NCBI RefSeq assembly: GCF_000424585.1
Contig: NZ_AUKE01000004.1
Span: forward strand, 1 to 64,000
DNA: 64,000 bases
DNA from: Butyrivibrio sp. MC2013
GTDB taxonomy: Bacteria > Bacillota > Clostridia > Lachnospirales > Lachnospiraceae
Reading direction: 5' to 3'
Shown here: positions 17,744 to 27,466 of the stretch, one piece after another
Numbering within the stretch: the stretch's first letter is position 1
Layout of the letters: each line of letters starts with the position of its first letter
Position numbers and translations under genes: made by a program
The notes under the pieces: model-generated
Told to the model about the DNA's origin: nothing
Seen by the model: the letters and a program-made list of their open reading frames with translations, nothing else
Database searches by the model: none

Positions 17744-19384
17744 TCAGTTATAAACCTTCAGATTCCATTTTCTGGTAAAACCTGAGCCATCCTTTGCCTT
17801 TACAGTTAAATACAGATTTTTGTCCGTACATTTAGCTTTTGGGATTATTGTGATATATCCGTTTTCATAGCTTACATCAAGGTACTTAGTCAGACTGGAT
17901 GTAACCTTCAGATCCGGTGTAACACATTTATTTAATGCATTACCACCATCCGGCTCGTTATAAATGACAGGTAAAACTTGAGGGCCATTTGATAAATAGA
18001 ATTTAAAACTGTATGAGTTTTTTTCAGACTCATACGCCTTGGAGTACGGCATAAAGCCAACTGAGATGTTCTTGATGCTGCACACACCTATAAGTTCTAT
18101 AGATGCACTTGCTCCGCTCCCATCTATTGCCTTAGCAGTTATCGTTACAGGTGTATAGGAATCTGCTTTCATTGTTACTACGCCATTTTTCACTGTCGCA
18201 ACTGTACTATTACTGGAAGACCAGCTAACTTTTTTAGCAGAGTCCGTAACCTTCCCGAACGCCTGAAGAACTGTCTTTGACAGTTCGAGTGTCTTTCCCT
18301 TGGCGACATATTTTGTCCTGCCTGATGGAATAGATATTTTAATTCCAGATACAGGATTTACCACATTTACATAAAAAGATGTACTATAATCTGCCTTATT
18401 ATCTGAATTACGTGCGCCATCTATTGCTTTTACAGTTATCTTTACTTTACCATCGCCATTTCCTGTAGTTCGAATATTACCGTCCTCGTCTACTGTCACA
18501 ATTTTTGTATTTGCACTTGTGATCACGTAGGGCCGTTTATTATAATCTCCTTTATTATCTAAAACTGCCTTCACATCCACTTTTGCTGTTGTTCTCGCGT
18601 TAAAATTACCTTCACATTTAAAAAGCTTGATTGTATTGCCATTAATTTTGGATCCACCCTTATATATCTCTAAAGAAGATACATATGAAGGATTAATTGT
18701 TACAATCATATCCGCCTTAATACTACTATCAGTTTTCGAAACCGCAGTAACTGTGCATTCAGTCAAAGTGCAATTTGATTTAACTGACAATACCCCGCCT
18801 GAACTAATGGTAAGATACTTATTCGACGGTGATACAGACCAATTAACATTTTTAGTCTTATTCCCGTTTGCATAGTATGCCTCGTAAGTTCTGCTCTTAC
18901 CTTTACCAATAACATCGCTTCCTTTAACAGAGATTGTGTTTTGTGTTTCAACAGCAGTACCCTGTCCGCCGAAGAGATCAGTCCTATTTCCGTAATCATA
19001 AAAGTCGTATAAACTTTCATTATCATCTAGAGAATATTCATCGCTCACATCGAATTCATCCGTTTCTTCCGAATCTTCTTCCTCTTCGTAATCTTCACTA
19101 TCTTCGACTTCTTCCATGTCATCTTCTTCGCTGGATTCTCCTTCTTCCAACTCCTCTGTTTCTTCCAGGTCTTCTGTTTCTTCGATAGCTTCGGTATCTT
19201 CTAATTCATCATCATCTATCGATTCATTTGTATCCTCTAAATCCTCGGCTTCATCCTCTACATATTCATCTGACGGGACCGATAAAGCACTTGTCGCCCC
19301 CTGTACCTCACTCGCTAACGCTCCGTTTGCCAATGTCGCAAATATCGACACTGCAAGCATTAGTCCCAATAATTTTCTTTTCAT
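17744..19384 (-). CDS. Secreted Big2 (Ig-like) domain protein co-transcribed with the RHS toxin
   Basis: The 546-residue protein starts after AGGAGGACAGAGT. Residues 1-24 are a signal peptide (MKRKLLGLMLAVSIFATLA). Residues about 38-125 are an almost pure Asp/Glu tract similar in style to the one in the RHS protein. The rest holds at least three bacterial Ig-like group 2 repeats, recognised by KVSWSSSNSTVATVKNGVVT and VITSANTKIVTVDEDGNI. It has no sorting signal or membrane anchor at the C-terminus (ends RKWNLKVYN). It would be exported and fold outside the cell, perhaps binding the RHS shell or the cell surface. It is the first gene of the operon, 22 bases before the RHS start. Confidence 0.82.
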   Translation of the reverse strand: MKRKLLGLMLAVSIFATLANGALASEVQGATSALSVPSDEYVEDEAEDLEDTNESIDDDELEDTEAIEETEDLEETEELEEGESSEEDDMEEVEDSEDYEEEEDSEETDEFDVSDEYSLDDNESLYDFYDYGNRTDLFGGQGTAVETQNTISVKGSDVIGKGKSRTYEAYYANGNKTKNVNWSVSPSNKYLTISSGGVLSVKSNCTLTECTVTAVSKTDSSIKADMIVTINPSYVSSLEIYKGGSKINGNTIKLFKCEGNFNARTTAKVDVKAVLDNKGDYNKRPYVITSANTKIVTVDEDGNIRTTGNGDGKVKITVKAIDGARNSDNKADYSTSFYVNVVNPVSGIKISIPSGRTKYVAKGKTLELSKTVLQAFGKVTDSAKKVSWSSSNSTVATVKNGVVTMKADSYTPVTITAKAIDGSGASASIELIGVCSIKNISVGFMPYSKAYESEKNSYSFKFYLSNGPQVLPVIYNEPDGGNALNKCVTPDLKVTSSLTKYLDVSYENGYITIIPKAKCTDKNLYLTVKAKDGSGFTRKWNLKVYN

Positions 19385-19506
19385 ACTCTGTCCTCCTAGT
19401 AGAATTGTTTGTAGTCCTGAAGGCCCGATAGAATCAGCTCAATCTACATTTCCAGACATGCCCCGTTAATGCTTCTTATTTCCCCTCAAAAATAAGCACG
19501 CAAAAA

Positions 19507-19733
<227 letters not shown>

Positions 19734-19743
19734 ATATAAATAC

Positions 19744-20916
19744 TTAGAAATAAATAGTCTGTACCCTCTTTCCCATTTCTTTGAGGTACTTTGACAGCTC
19801 CTCTACCAGGTTCATCTTGATAGAGAAATTAATGGGCAGATCAGGGTTCTGATGAGCAGGATTGATGGCTCTTCCAACGAAGAAGTTGATATCAGTGGCT
19901 TCTTCAAAGAGGATCCTGCATATCAGAGAAGCGCCGTCAGTGCTACAGGCCCAGTCCTCGTATTTCTCATTAAGATTCACATAATCCCCAGCATATTCCA
20001 CCACCCTGTTCATGGTGATGACGCCTTCGGTTACCAGGTCTACGCCGTCTATCTCGGCAATGGGCGGGATATCGCTGTTGCCATAGTCAAGCTTTGGCAC
20101 CAGGGGCCTTTTTAAAAAGCCGGCAACAATAGACGCAGTGGTACCGCCGCTTACTATATGTTTGCCCTTCTTTGAGAAAAAGAGATTCATCATCCTGTTA
20201 CAATCGTCCTTGTTGCTGGGAGGACCAAAGAGGATGTTAACCGGCTCGCGCTTTATGACCTTGACCACACAGGCAGTTGCATCATCACCCGGTTCTTCGC
20301 CGTATAGCTTATTCACCTCATCTATGAGCATGGTGGCCAGAGTCTTGGCAGTGAATTTGCCATTTGACATCATCTTCATATAATCAGCTATATCATCCAT
20401 CTGCCAGCCAAAGTTGTATTTATTGCCAATCCCCGCATGAGGGCAGCCATCACTGACAGCCAGGATCAGATCTCCCTCCTCTATACGGATATTGGTCTTG
20501 TATACCCTCTTACCCTCCATGTTCATCTCGATCCTGGGATAATCCATGATCTCGCCATCTCTGATATATATTACCATAGGATTATCATATTGCATGATCT
20601 CAACATTTCTATTTTCGATGATCCTGATAATGGTAAAAGTGGAATAAGCCACATCCCTCTCTGAACAGACAGGAAGTGTGGCAGTAATGGTGGAGACGCA
20701 GTCCTCTATGGACATACCTTCAGCCATCATAGTGGATATGATCCTGGAAGTGAGGGTAGAGAGGATGCTGGCTTTGACACCGCTCCCAAGTCCATCTGCC
20801 AGTACTATTACTCTGGACTCATCACCCTGTTCCACGATCTCCACATGATCACCGCAGAGGGTCTCACCTACATGATTGATACTTCTGTAACCGATATCTG
20901 CATACAGATCATTCAT
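19744..20916 (-). CDS. SpoIIE-type PP2C serine phosphatase of the HydS module
   Basis: The 390-residue protein contains a PP2C/SpoIIE phosphatase domain in its first half. VIVLADGLGSGVKASILS carries the metal-binding DG, AVSDGCPHAGIG follows, and DDATACVVKVIKRE closes the metal site. The second half (about 230-390, NILFGPPSNKDDCNRMMNLF) is an additional domain often attached to the phosphatase in these hydrogenase-linked genes. No membrane segment or signal is seen. The start overlaps the end of the HydS-like gene by 8 bases, indicating translational coupling. It would dephosphorylate a partner such as an anti-sigma antagonist or HPr-like protein when the sensor signals; the target is unknown. 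Confidence 0.85.
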   Translation of the reverse strand: MNDLYADIGYRSINHVGETLCGDHVEIVEQGDESRVIVLADGLGSGVKASILSTLTSRIISTMMAEGMSIEDCVSTITATLPVCSERDVAYSTFTIIRIIENRNVEIMQYDNPMVIYIRDGEIMDYPRIEMNMEGKRVYKTNIRIEEGDLILAVSDGCPHAGIGNKYNFGWQMDDIADYMKMMSNGKFTAKTLATMLIDEVNKLYGEEPGDDATACVVKVIKREPVNILFGPPSNKDDCNRMMNLFFSKKGKHIVSGGTTASIVAGFLKRPLVPKLDYGNSDIPPIAEIDGVDLVTEGVITMNRVVEYAGDYVNLNEKYEDWACSTDGASLICRILFEEATDINFFVGRAINPAHQNPDLPINFSIKMNLVEELSKYLKEMGKRVQTIYF

Positions 20917-22585
20917 CCGATATTGACTCCTTTAGCTTGGACAGTGCTATCTTGGTCTCTGCCGCAGTTTCACCCAGCAGATATGCTATCTCCTGTACGA
21001 TACGCATCTGCTTGTCTACCACTTTATCAGCTACTTCTACAGTCTCGCGGCTGATCTCCTCTTTCCTTAGATGCTCTTTTTCTTCCTTGGTCACATCAGT
21101 AATAATACAGATCAGCATCTTGCTGTCCTGATCCTGAACTATGGTCTCCTCAACATATTTGCCGTATTCAGCCAGATATGTCCTTTCAGAGAAATGTATC
21201 TTGTCATCTGTCTGCACCTTAAAGAAAGGCGTAGGATCCAGAACCCTGACAATAGGTTCGCCTATGATATCGCTGGCATAGGGTATATTCAGGATCTTGC
21301 AGGCAGACTGGTTGATCTGCTGCACTTCCAATGTGTCATTTAGTACTATCAGGCCGTTTGGCGTATTCTTTACTATGGTATCAGAGAAGCTCTCTGCCTT
21401 GTCCTTGAGGAATGGCAGGCACATGGAAATATCAGCTTTACCCTGATATATGGCAATAGCCTTTTCGCGGCAGGTATTATATCCGCAGGAGCCGCAATTG
21501 AGCTCGTCCGAAGGCTTGTTCTTGCCCATCTTCTTTAGGATATCCGCTATCTCAAAGTCATTTGGCATTTCTGCTGTCTGTCTGATAGGCAGCATCTCTT
21601 TTCTCACTTCACTGATAGCTGTATGAGGTACGTCAAAATCATCTCTGCCTGCATACATGGTCACTGCGCGATAATCACTGATGGGATTCCTGCGGTTCTT
21701 CTCCATCACAGGTCCGTTGATACAGCTTCCTGCGCAGGAAGACATTTCAATAAAGCACTTGTGAACTTTGCCCTCCTGGATATCCTTAAGAGCAGCGATA
21801 CAGTTCTCTACTCCGTCGATAGCAAGATATGTATAATCAGGAGCAGTCTTTTCCATGGTGTTTAGGATACCGCCTGATGTAGGAAACAGCCTTGCACGGC
21901 TCTCCTTCTCGCTATCCATCTCAGGCTCAAGTTCTATCCCTTCAGCCTTCAGCCAGCCTGTCAGCTCCTCAAAGGTCAGCACCACATCCACATATCCGCC
22001 ATAGCTGGCAGCCTCGTCCTTTTTGGATACGCAAGGTCCAATAAAGACAGTCTTGACAGACGGGTCTTCTTTTTTGATCAGCATGGAATGAGCCTGCATG
22101 GGAGACAGTACATCAGCCAGATATGGCAGGCAATCAGGATAATACTTCTGTATCAGGAGATTTACAGAGTGACAGCAGGAGGATATCACTATATCCCTAT
22201 CCTCTTCCACGAGGATCCTGTCATACTCTTTCTTGACAACAGTTGCTCCAACGGAGGTCTCTGATGCATCAGCAAAGCCCAGCTTCATCAGAGCCTTTCT
22301 CAGGGATGCAATACCGCAGCCCGGATAGTTGGCTATAAAGGAAGGTGCCACACTGGCGATCACGCGCTCGCCGCCCCTTATCAGAGTCTGGACCTTTTCT
22401 GTGTCATCCACTATCCTCTTGGCATTCTGAGGACATACCACAAAGCATGTACCGCAGAGGATACATTCATTGTCAATGATATGTGCTTGATTGGCTGAGA
22501 ACCTGATGGATTTCACAGGACAGCTTCTGATACATTTATAGCAGTTCTTACAATTGGACTTCTTAAGCGTCAGACAACTGGACAT
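20909..22585 (-). CDS. hydS: Sensory-type [FeFe]-hydrogenase with ferredoxin, Fe-S and PAS domains (HydS-like)
   Basis: AGGAGG four bases before the ATG at 22585 decides the start (558 residues). Residues 1-60 bind two 4Fe-4S clusters (CKNCYKCIRSCP, CILCGTCFVVCP). The H-cluster domain follows with its three motifs: SSCCHSVN near 136, IGPCVSKKDE with Cys185, and EMSSCAGSCINGP with Cys284 and Cys288. These are the variants seen in group C/D sensory enzymes rather than the catalytic TSCCPxW and MACPGGC forms. A third Fe-S motif CGSCGYNTC (near 364) and a PAS domain (about 400-505, NTPNGLIVLNDTLEVQQI) come next, then a helical tail. It probably senses H2 or redox state and passes it to the phosphatase encoded next. 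No maturation genes are in the window. Confidence 0.85.
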   Translation of the reverse strand: MSSCLTLKKSNCKNCYKCIRSCPVKSIRFSANQAHIIDNECILCGTCFVVCPQNAKRIVDDTEKVQTLIRGGERVIASVAPSFIANYPGCGIASLRKALMKLGFADASETSVGATVVKKEYDRILVEEDRDIVISSCCHSVNLLIQKYYPDCLPYLADVLSPMQAHSMLIKKEDPSVKTVFIGPCVSKKDEAASYGGYVDVVLTFEELTGWLKAEGIELEPEMDSEKESRARLFPTSGGILNTMEKTAPDYTYLAIDGVENCIAALKDIQEGKVHKCFIEMSSCAGSCINGPVMEKNRRNPISDYRAVTMYAGRDDFDVPHTAISEVRKEMLPIRQTAEMPNDFEIADILKKMGKNKPSDELNCGSCGYNTCREKAIAIYQGKADISMCLPFLKDKAESFSDTIVKNTPNGLIVLNDTLEVQQINQSACKILNIPYASDIIGEPIVRVLDPTPFFKVQTDDKIHFSERTYLAEYGKYVEETIVQDQDSKMLICIITDVTKEEKEHLRKEEISRETVEVADKVVDKQMRIVQEIAYLLGETAAETKIALSKLKESISDE

Positions 22586-22593
22586 ATTCCCTC

Positions 22594-22833
22594 CTAACAT
22601 TTGGCCCTGATCTCTTTTTCAAAGAATAGCGCTGCATTTTCAGGTGATACCGAATGGAAGACATCATCAACCATTACGCTCACGCCCTCCTTGCAGTGTC
22701 CCAGACACAGAGTGCCACTAAGCTCCACTTTATTCTCCAGACCGTTATCCTTTATAAGCTGCTGAAGGCTCTCCACCACAGCCTTTGAACCCTTGATATG
22801 ACAAGAGGATCCTATACATATTGTTACTTTCAT
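22594..22833 (-). CDS. Thioredoxin-like 2Fe-2S ferredoxin
   Basis: Seventy-nine residues, matching the thioredoxin-like 2Fe-2S fold of NuoE/HydC C-termini. The four cysteine ligands are in ICIGSSCHIKG and GTLCLGHCKEG, the CxxxxC ... CxxxC pattern of the family. It would carry electrons to or from the HydS-like protein, whose ATG lies just after its TAG. Gene order (this gene, hydrogenase, phosphatase) is the usual one for such modules in clostridia. It is soluble and cytosolic. Confidence 0.88.
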   Translation of the reverse strand: MKVTICIGSSCHIKGSKAVVESLQQLIKDNGLENKVELSGTLCLGHCKEGVSVMVDDVFHSVSPENAALFFEKEIRAKC

Positions 22834-22896
22834 ATTAAATTGCCCCCGATCAGACTGTTAAAGTTTTGACATGCCTGACCATTCTAACATATTTTG

Positions 22897-22912
22897 GTGT
22901 ACAGGGGTACAC
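22897..22912. promoter_or_regulatory. 16-bp palindrome upstream of the H2-sensor operon
   Basis: GTGTACAGGGGTACAC has 7-base arms and lies about 65 bases before the first gene of the operon, overlapping a plausible -35 region (a possible -10 TAGAAT follows on the minus strand). It is the size of a dimeric repressor site. It does not match the Rex consensus. Confidence 0.4.
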
Positions 22913-23022
22913 TTCTGCTGTGAGCGCATAAATGGATTACTGTGAAAAATAACCGCTTCTATGAACTATATCGTCAAAAAGATTATTATTGCTTACTCCA
23001 AAGGTGCCCACGCACTCACCAT

Positions 23023-23059
23023 AAAAAATCGCCCCCAGCCATGCCGGAAGCGATTTTTT
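23023..23059. terminator. Bidirectional intrinsic terminator
   Basis: AAAAAATCGC and GCGATTTTTT pair around a GC-rich interior (CCCCAGCCATGCCGGAA). It ends the aldo/keto reductase transcript on the minus strand. Confidence 0.82.
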
Positions 23060-23080
23060 AATATGCACTTCTATGTCGTA

Positions 23081-24214
23081 TTAGAACATAACTTCCGCGA
23101 TTTCCTGAAGCTTCTCGATAATGCCTATCCTCTGAGGACATGCGCCTTCGCACTGACCACAGCTTATGCAATCTGAAGCCTTGCCTGCTCCGGATACAGC
23201 TTCAGCATAGGCAGCCTTGGCTTCATCCAGCTTGTTCCTATCAGAGAGATATCTGTTATATGCCTTAAAGATATCAGGGATCGGGATCTGCATGGGACAA
23301 CCCTTGGTGCAGTAGCGGCATGCTGTACAAGGTACAAAATCTGTTGCACCCAGTATCTTTCTGACCTTCTCAATGATTTCCATCTCAGCATCATCAAGGG
23401 GCTTGAATCCCTTCATGTATGAGAGGTTATCCTGCATCTGTTCCAAATTGGACATACCAGAGAGTACAGTAAGGGTACCCTTCTGTGAAGCTGCGAATCT
23501 TACAGCCCAGGAGGCAATAGAGCTCTCCGGAGCATGATCCTTCATGAGCTTCTGAGCATCAGAGGGAAGATTTACCAGGTTGCCGCCCTTTACAGGCTCC
23601 ATGATGGTAAAAGGTACGCCATGGGCATTGGCTATCTCAATATTCTTCCTTGCTGCTACGCTGGGATTATCCATATCAGCATAGTTGATCTGCAGCTGGA
23701 TAAAATCCACGTCAGGATGCTCTGTGAGAAGCTTTTCAAGGAGCTCAGGTGAACCATGGAAAGAGAAGCCGTAGTGTCTGATCTTGCCCTCGGCCTTCAG
23801 CTCTTTGACATATTCCCAGATATGATACTCTTCATATTTCTGATAGTTATTATCCTGAAGAGCATGAAGCAGATAGAAATCAAAATATCCTGCTCCTGTC
23901 CTTGCAAGAGAGGTATTGAACTGCTCTTTGGCCGAAGCTTCATCATGAGCTACCATAGCATTGAGCTTGGTTGTCAAATAAAAGGAATCTCTGGGATGTC
24001 TCTTAACCAGAGCCTCCCCGGCAGCCAGCTCGCTTCTGCCATCGTCATATACATATGCTGTGTCAAAATATTTCATTCCTGCTTCCAAAAACAGATCTAC
24101 CATCTTGGAAGTCTGCTCAATATCAATTGTCTTGCCATCTTCAAGCTTTGGAAGCCTCATGAGACCAAAGCCCAGCTTTGGCATTGCATCTACAAAACTA
24201 TTATCCAGCGCCAT
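23081..24214 (-). CDS. Aldo/keto reductase with C-terminal 4Fe-4S ferredoxin domain
   Basis: GGAGG six bases upstream supports a start at 24214 (MALDNSFVDAMPKLGFG). The (beta/alpha)8 reductase part shows GFGLMRLPK, catalytic Asp and Tyr in FDTAYVYDDG, Lys in TTKLNA and His in YLLHAL. From residue about 285 an Fe-S region follows with CTACRYCTKGCPMQIPIP and CISCGQCEGACPQRIGI, enough ligands for two clusters. Such proteins reduce carbonyl compounds with NAD(P)H, probably coupled to ferredoxin. The substrate is unknown. It is monocistronic with its own terminator and typical in length for the family. Confidence 0.88.
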   Translation of the reverse strand: MALDNSFVDAMPKLGFGLMRLPKLEDGKTIDIEQTSKMVDLFLEAGMKYFDTAYVYDDGRSELAAGEALVKRHPRDSFYLTTKLNAMVAHDEASAKEQFNTSLARTGAGYFDFYLLHALQDNNYQKYEEYHIWEYVKELKAEGKIRHYGFSFHGSPELLEKLLTEHPDVDFIQLQINYADMDNPSVAARKNIEIANAHGVPFTIMEPVKGGNLVNLPSDAQKLMKDHAPESSIASWAVRFAASQKGTLTVLSGMSNLEQMQDNLSYMKGFKPLDDAEMEIIEKVRKILGATDFVPCTACRYCTKGCPMQIPIPDIFKAYNRYLSDRNKLDEAKAAYAEAVSGAGKASDCISCGQCEGACPQRIGIIEKLQEIAEVMF

Positions 24215-24311
24215 ACTCATCCTCCTTCAGAGCATTAATTAGCTGATCACATATATGATAACTATAATTTCCTACACTGGATAATTGTAACACAAAAAAG
24301 GCTGCTAATGC

Positions 24312-25274
24312 TTAGAACCTGCTCACAGGTACTATGAAAGGAGAACCGGATACCGGGTCGCTTGTGACCACGCAGTCCAGCTTAAATACCTCTTTTATAA
24401 GCTCAGCATTTATCACTTCCTCTGGAGATCCCTCAGAAATAAGCTTTCCTTCTTTAAGGGCAAAGAGATGATCTGCATAACGCGCTGAAAGATTGATATC
24501 ATGAAGGACCATTACGATAGTAGTGCCCTTTTTGATATTAAGCTCTTTTAACAGGTCCAGGATCTGGATCTGATAAGTGATATCAAGATAAGTAGTAGGC
24601 TCATCCAAAAAGAGGATATCCGTCCTCTGGGCAAGAGCCATAGCTATCCATACTCTCTGCCTCTGACCGCCGGAGAGCTCATCCACATTTCTGTCTGCAA
24701 ACTCCGTAACACCCATGAGCTCCATGGCTTCGTCCACGGCCTCATAGTCTTCCTTTTGCATCCCCTTAAAGGCTTCAAGATAAGGATACCTTCCTCTGGC
24801 TACAAGGTCAGCTACCTTGATGCCTTCGGGAACTGTAGGTGACTGAGGAAGCAGTCCTATAACTCTTGCCAGTTCCTTGCCCGGCATGCATTTATAGTTT
24901 TTGCCATCCAGATATACTCCGCCGTCCATAGGAGATATGAGCCTGCAAAAGGACTTTAGAAGCGTACTCTTGCCGCAGCCATTGGGGCCAAGGATCACAC
25001 TGATCTTATGAGCAGGGATCTGAAGGTTCATATTCTCCAGGATCGCCTTATGATCATAGCCTGCTTTCAGGCTTCTGGCATCAAGATAATGATCTCTTCC
25101 ATAGGAAGATGACTTATCTGCTGCAGGCTCTTTGCCCGGCATTCCTTTAGCGGTCATATTCTTTTCTATATCAGTATTTATATCTCTTTTAACATCCATT
25201 CTCATAACCAATCCGATATCCATATTTTTAGCTCTGTTGCCGCAAGGCTCTATCAGCTCACCGGCAGAATACAT
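24312..25274 (-). CDS. ABC transporter ATPase for iron-siderophore/heme uptake
   Basis: The ABC domain starts only near residue 65 (LKAGYDHKAILENMNLQIPA). Walker A is GPNGCGKST, the signature is LSGGQRQRVWIAMALAQR, Walker B is DILFLDEPTTYLD and the switch His lies in VMVLHDINLSARYADH. The spacing matches FepC/FecE-type importers. The first 60 residues are polar and unlike the family, and the AAAGGA in front is distant, so the true start may be one of the internal Met codons. It energises the two FecCD permeases encoded upstream in the same operon. Confidence 0.9.
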   Translation of the reverse strand: MYSAGELIEPCGNRAKNMDIGLVMRMDVKRDINTDIEKNMTAKGMPGKEPAADKSSSYGRDHYLDARSLKAGYDHKAILENMNLQIPAHKISVILGPNGCGKSTLLKSFCRLISPMDGGVYLDGKNYKCMPGKELARVIGLLPQSPTVPEGIKVADLVARGRYPYLEAFKGMQKEDYEAVDEAMELMGVTEFADRNVDELSGGQRQRVWIAMALAQRTDILFLDEPTTYLDITYQIQILDLLKELNIKKGTTIVMVLHDINLSARYADHLFALKEGKLISEGSPEEVINAELIKEVFKLDCVVTSDPVSGSPFIVPVSRF

Positions 25275-25283
25275 ATCATTTGA

Positions 25284-26339
25284 TCAGCGTCCTTTGCTCA
25301 TCTTCACCAGAAGATATATGAGATAAGGCGCTCCTATGATGCCTGTGATCACCCCCGCAGGATACCTGGTCTCAAAGGCAAACTGACCTATCAGGTCGCT
25401 GACCAGTACCAGTACTACACCCACAAGACCTGACGGGATGATGCCAACGCCTCCTGTCTTTAACAGCCTGCTGCTGATAGGACCTGCCATAAATGCAACA
25501 AAGGACAGGGGGCCTGTCACCGCAGTAGCAGCTGCGCAGAGCATTACAGCAGACATGATAAGGAGGAACCTGGATATGCCCGGATCAGCTCCCAGGGTAA
25601 CAGGAAGCTCCTCTCCCAGCTCCAGTATCTGCAGCCTTCTGGACATGCACAATATGACAATCATGAAGAAGAAGACCAGGGCTGCCAGGACTGCTGCGTC
25701 CTTCATCTTGCTGCCATTAAGGCTTCCGGACAGCCACCTGAGAGCTTCAGCAACGTCATAATCCGAGGACTTTAATATAATATAATTGATCATGGCCTGG
25801 AGCATAGCCTGAGCGCCTATTCCTGTAAGGATCATCCTCTTAACTGCCGCTCTTCCCCTGCCGGATATAAATATGATCCCAAGGGCTGTGAACACTGCAC
25901 CTGCCATTGCTATAACTGATACCAATGGCCCGTCAAGGCCCAGCATCATGATAGAGAATACCGCACCGGCTCCTGCTCCTGAACTGATCCCCATTACATC
26001 AGGACTGGCAAGGGGATTACGCATTATCTTCTGGAAGGTATTGCCGGCCACTCCAAAAGCCAGACCTGCAAGGCTGCCTGTGATCAGCCTGGGAAGGCGC
26101 AATGTCCTGATAGCATAGCTGGCACCTTTGACTTTATCCCCTGAGAGCACCTTGATTACTGTAAACGGCGAATAGTTCCTGTCTCCTATCATAAGAAGAA
26201 GTGCCCATAATAGCATTACCAGGATAGCGAGTATAGCTATGACCAGATATTCTTTTTGTTTATTTTTGCAGCGGCATCTATATGCATAACCGCCTGTATC
26301 CGTTGTTTTTTCTCTAACTCTATGCATCTTTGTTACCAA
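25284..26339 (-). CDS. FecCD-type ABC permease (second subunit)
   Basis: The 351-residue membrane protein has about ten helices and the FecCD hallmarks: LRLPRLITGSLAGLAFGVAG, NPLASPDVMGISSGAGAGA, and the cytoplasmic coupling segment with LGADPGISRF. GPLSFVAFMAGPISSRLL near the C-terminus is the usual GPIxFVGLxxPHxxR block in altered form, with AGP in place of PH. It pairs with the next permease as a heterodimer for iron-chelate import. It is separated by 9-10 bases from the genes on both sides. Confidence 0.9.
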   Translation of the reverse strand: MVTKMHRVREKTTDTGGYAYRCRCKNKQKEYLVIAILAILVMLLWALLLMIGDRNYSPFTVIKVLSGDKVKGASYAIRTLRLPRLITGSLAGLAFGVAGNTFQKIMRNPLASPDVMGISSGAGAGAVFSIMMLGLDGPLVSVIAMAGAVFTALGIIFISGRGRAAVKRMILTGIGAQAMLQAMINYIILKSSDYDVAEALRWLSGSLNGSKMKDAAVLAALVFFFMIVILCMSRRLQILELGEELPVTLGADPGISRFLLIMSAVMLCAAATAVTGPLSFVAFMAGPISSRLLKTGGVGIIPSGLVGVVLVLVSDLIGQFAFETRYPAGVITGIIGAPYLIYLLVKMSKGR

Positions 26340-26349
26340 AATATGATGA

Positions 26350-27369
26350 TCAATTGCTCATTCTGCTGTGCCTTATGATCATGATGAATACAGGTGCTCC
26401 TATAAAGGCTGTTACAATGCCCACCTCCATCTCGGAGGGCCTTGCTATCACTCGTCCTACAATATCTGCAATGAGCAGCAGGCAGGCGCCATATACAGCA
26501 GACAGCGGGATCAGCTTTTTCATATCACTTCCGCAAAAAATCCTGACCATATGAGGTACCATGAGACCCACAAATCCAATAGGCCCTGTCACTGATGTGA
26601 CAGCTCCGCATAATAAGACTGCGCAGAGGGAGGCAAGGATCCTGGTCCTTTTGACATTTACCCCAAGTCCTGTTGCCAGTTCATCTCCAAGAGCAAGTAC
26701 ATTTAAAGATGGTATGAGCAGCAGAGCCATGCATAGTCCTATAAAAAGCAAAGGAGCCACAAGCCCCACACTCTGCCAGGACCCGCCGCCTATACTGCCT
26801 GTCTGCCAGAATCTGAATACCTGCATAACATTGGTCCTGGGCAGCATCACAGTACTGATCAGACTGGAGCAGGCTATGCTCACACATGCTCCCGCAAGAG
26901 CAAGCCGTATAGGATCAGATGAAGACGACACCCCTGCAGATGCTATCTCAGTTATGCCAAATACTATAAATGCAGCTATCATGGCACCCAGCAGGGCAAA
27001 AAAGATATATTGACCGGGCCTTGATATACCAAGAAAGGCAATGGCAGATACCACAGCAAGGGAAGCTCCGGTATTTACTCCCAGTATGGAAGGGTCTGCT
27101 ATGGGATTACGTGTCACAGACTGCATAAGACTGCCTGAGATTCCAAGCGCAGCTCCTGAGAGGAGGCCTATCACTGTCCTTAATAACCTCTTTTGAAGGA
27201 TAGGCATATATAAGGGATCTGCATCTCCTCCGGATATCACCGTTATGAGATCCCGAAGGGGTATATATCTGGAGCCTACCATAATAGAGAAAATTAGCGC
27301 TATGACCAGAATAACAGCCCCGAGGGCTGTTATTAATGGTGTTTCTATATTTCTTTTTTTAGACTTCAC
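26350..27369 (-). CDS. FecCD-type ABC permease (first subunit)
   Basis: Residues show the canonical family blocks: LRTVIGLLSGAALGISGSLM, TRNPIADPSILGVNTGASLA, LGDELATGLGVNVKRTRIL and GPIGFVGLMVPHMVRIF. At 339 residues with about ten membrane helices it is full length. It forms the channel with the neighbouring permease for ferric siderophore or heme import. The gene follows the binding-protein gene by about 100 bases with no clear terminator between them. Confidence 0.92.
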   Translation of the reverse strand: MKSKKRNIETPLITALGAVILVIALIFSIMVGSRYIPLRDLITVISGGDADPLYMPILQKRLLRTVIGLLSGAALGISGSLMQSVTRNPIADPSILGVNTGASLAVVSAIAFLGISRPGQYIFFALLGAMIAAFIVFGITEIASAGVSSSSDPIRLALAGACVSIACSSLISTVMLPRTNVMQVFRFWQTGSIGGGSWQSVGLVAPLLFIGLCMALLLIPSLNVLALGDELATGLGVNVKRTRILASLCAVLLCGAVTSVTGPIGFVGLMVPHMVRIFCGSDMKKLIPLSAVYGACLLLIADIVGRVIARPSEMEVGIVTAFIGAPVFIMIIRHSRMSN

Positions 27370-27466
27370 TTACGTTCTTTATCCTCAAAGTTATGACAAA
27401 TACCAGATATTATCGCATACAGCTATTAATCATCCTGATCAAGACAACTTTTGAACCAAAAGCATA

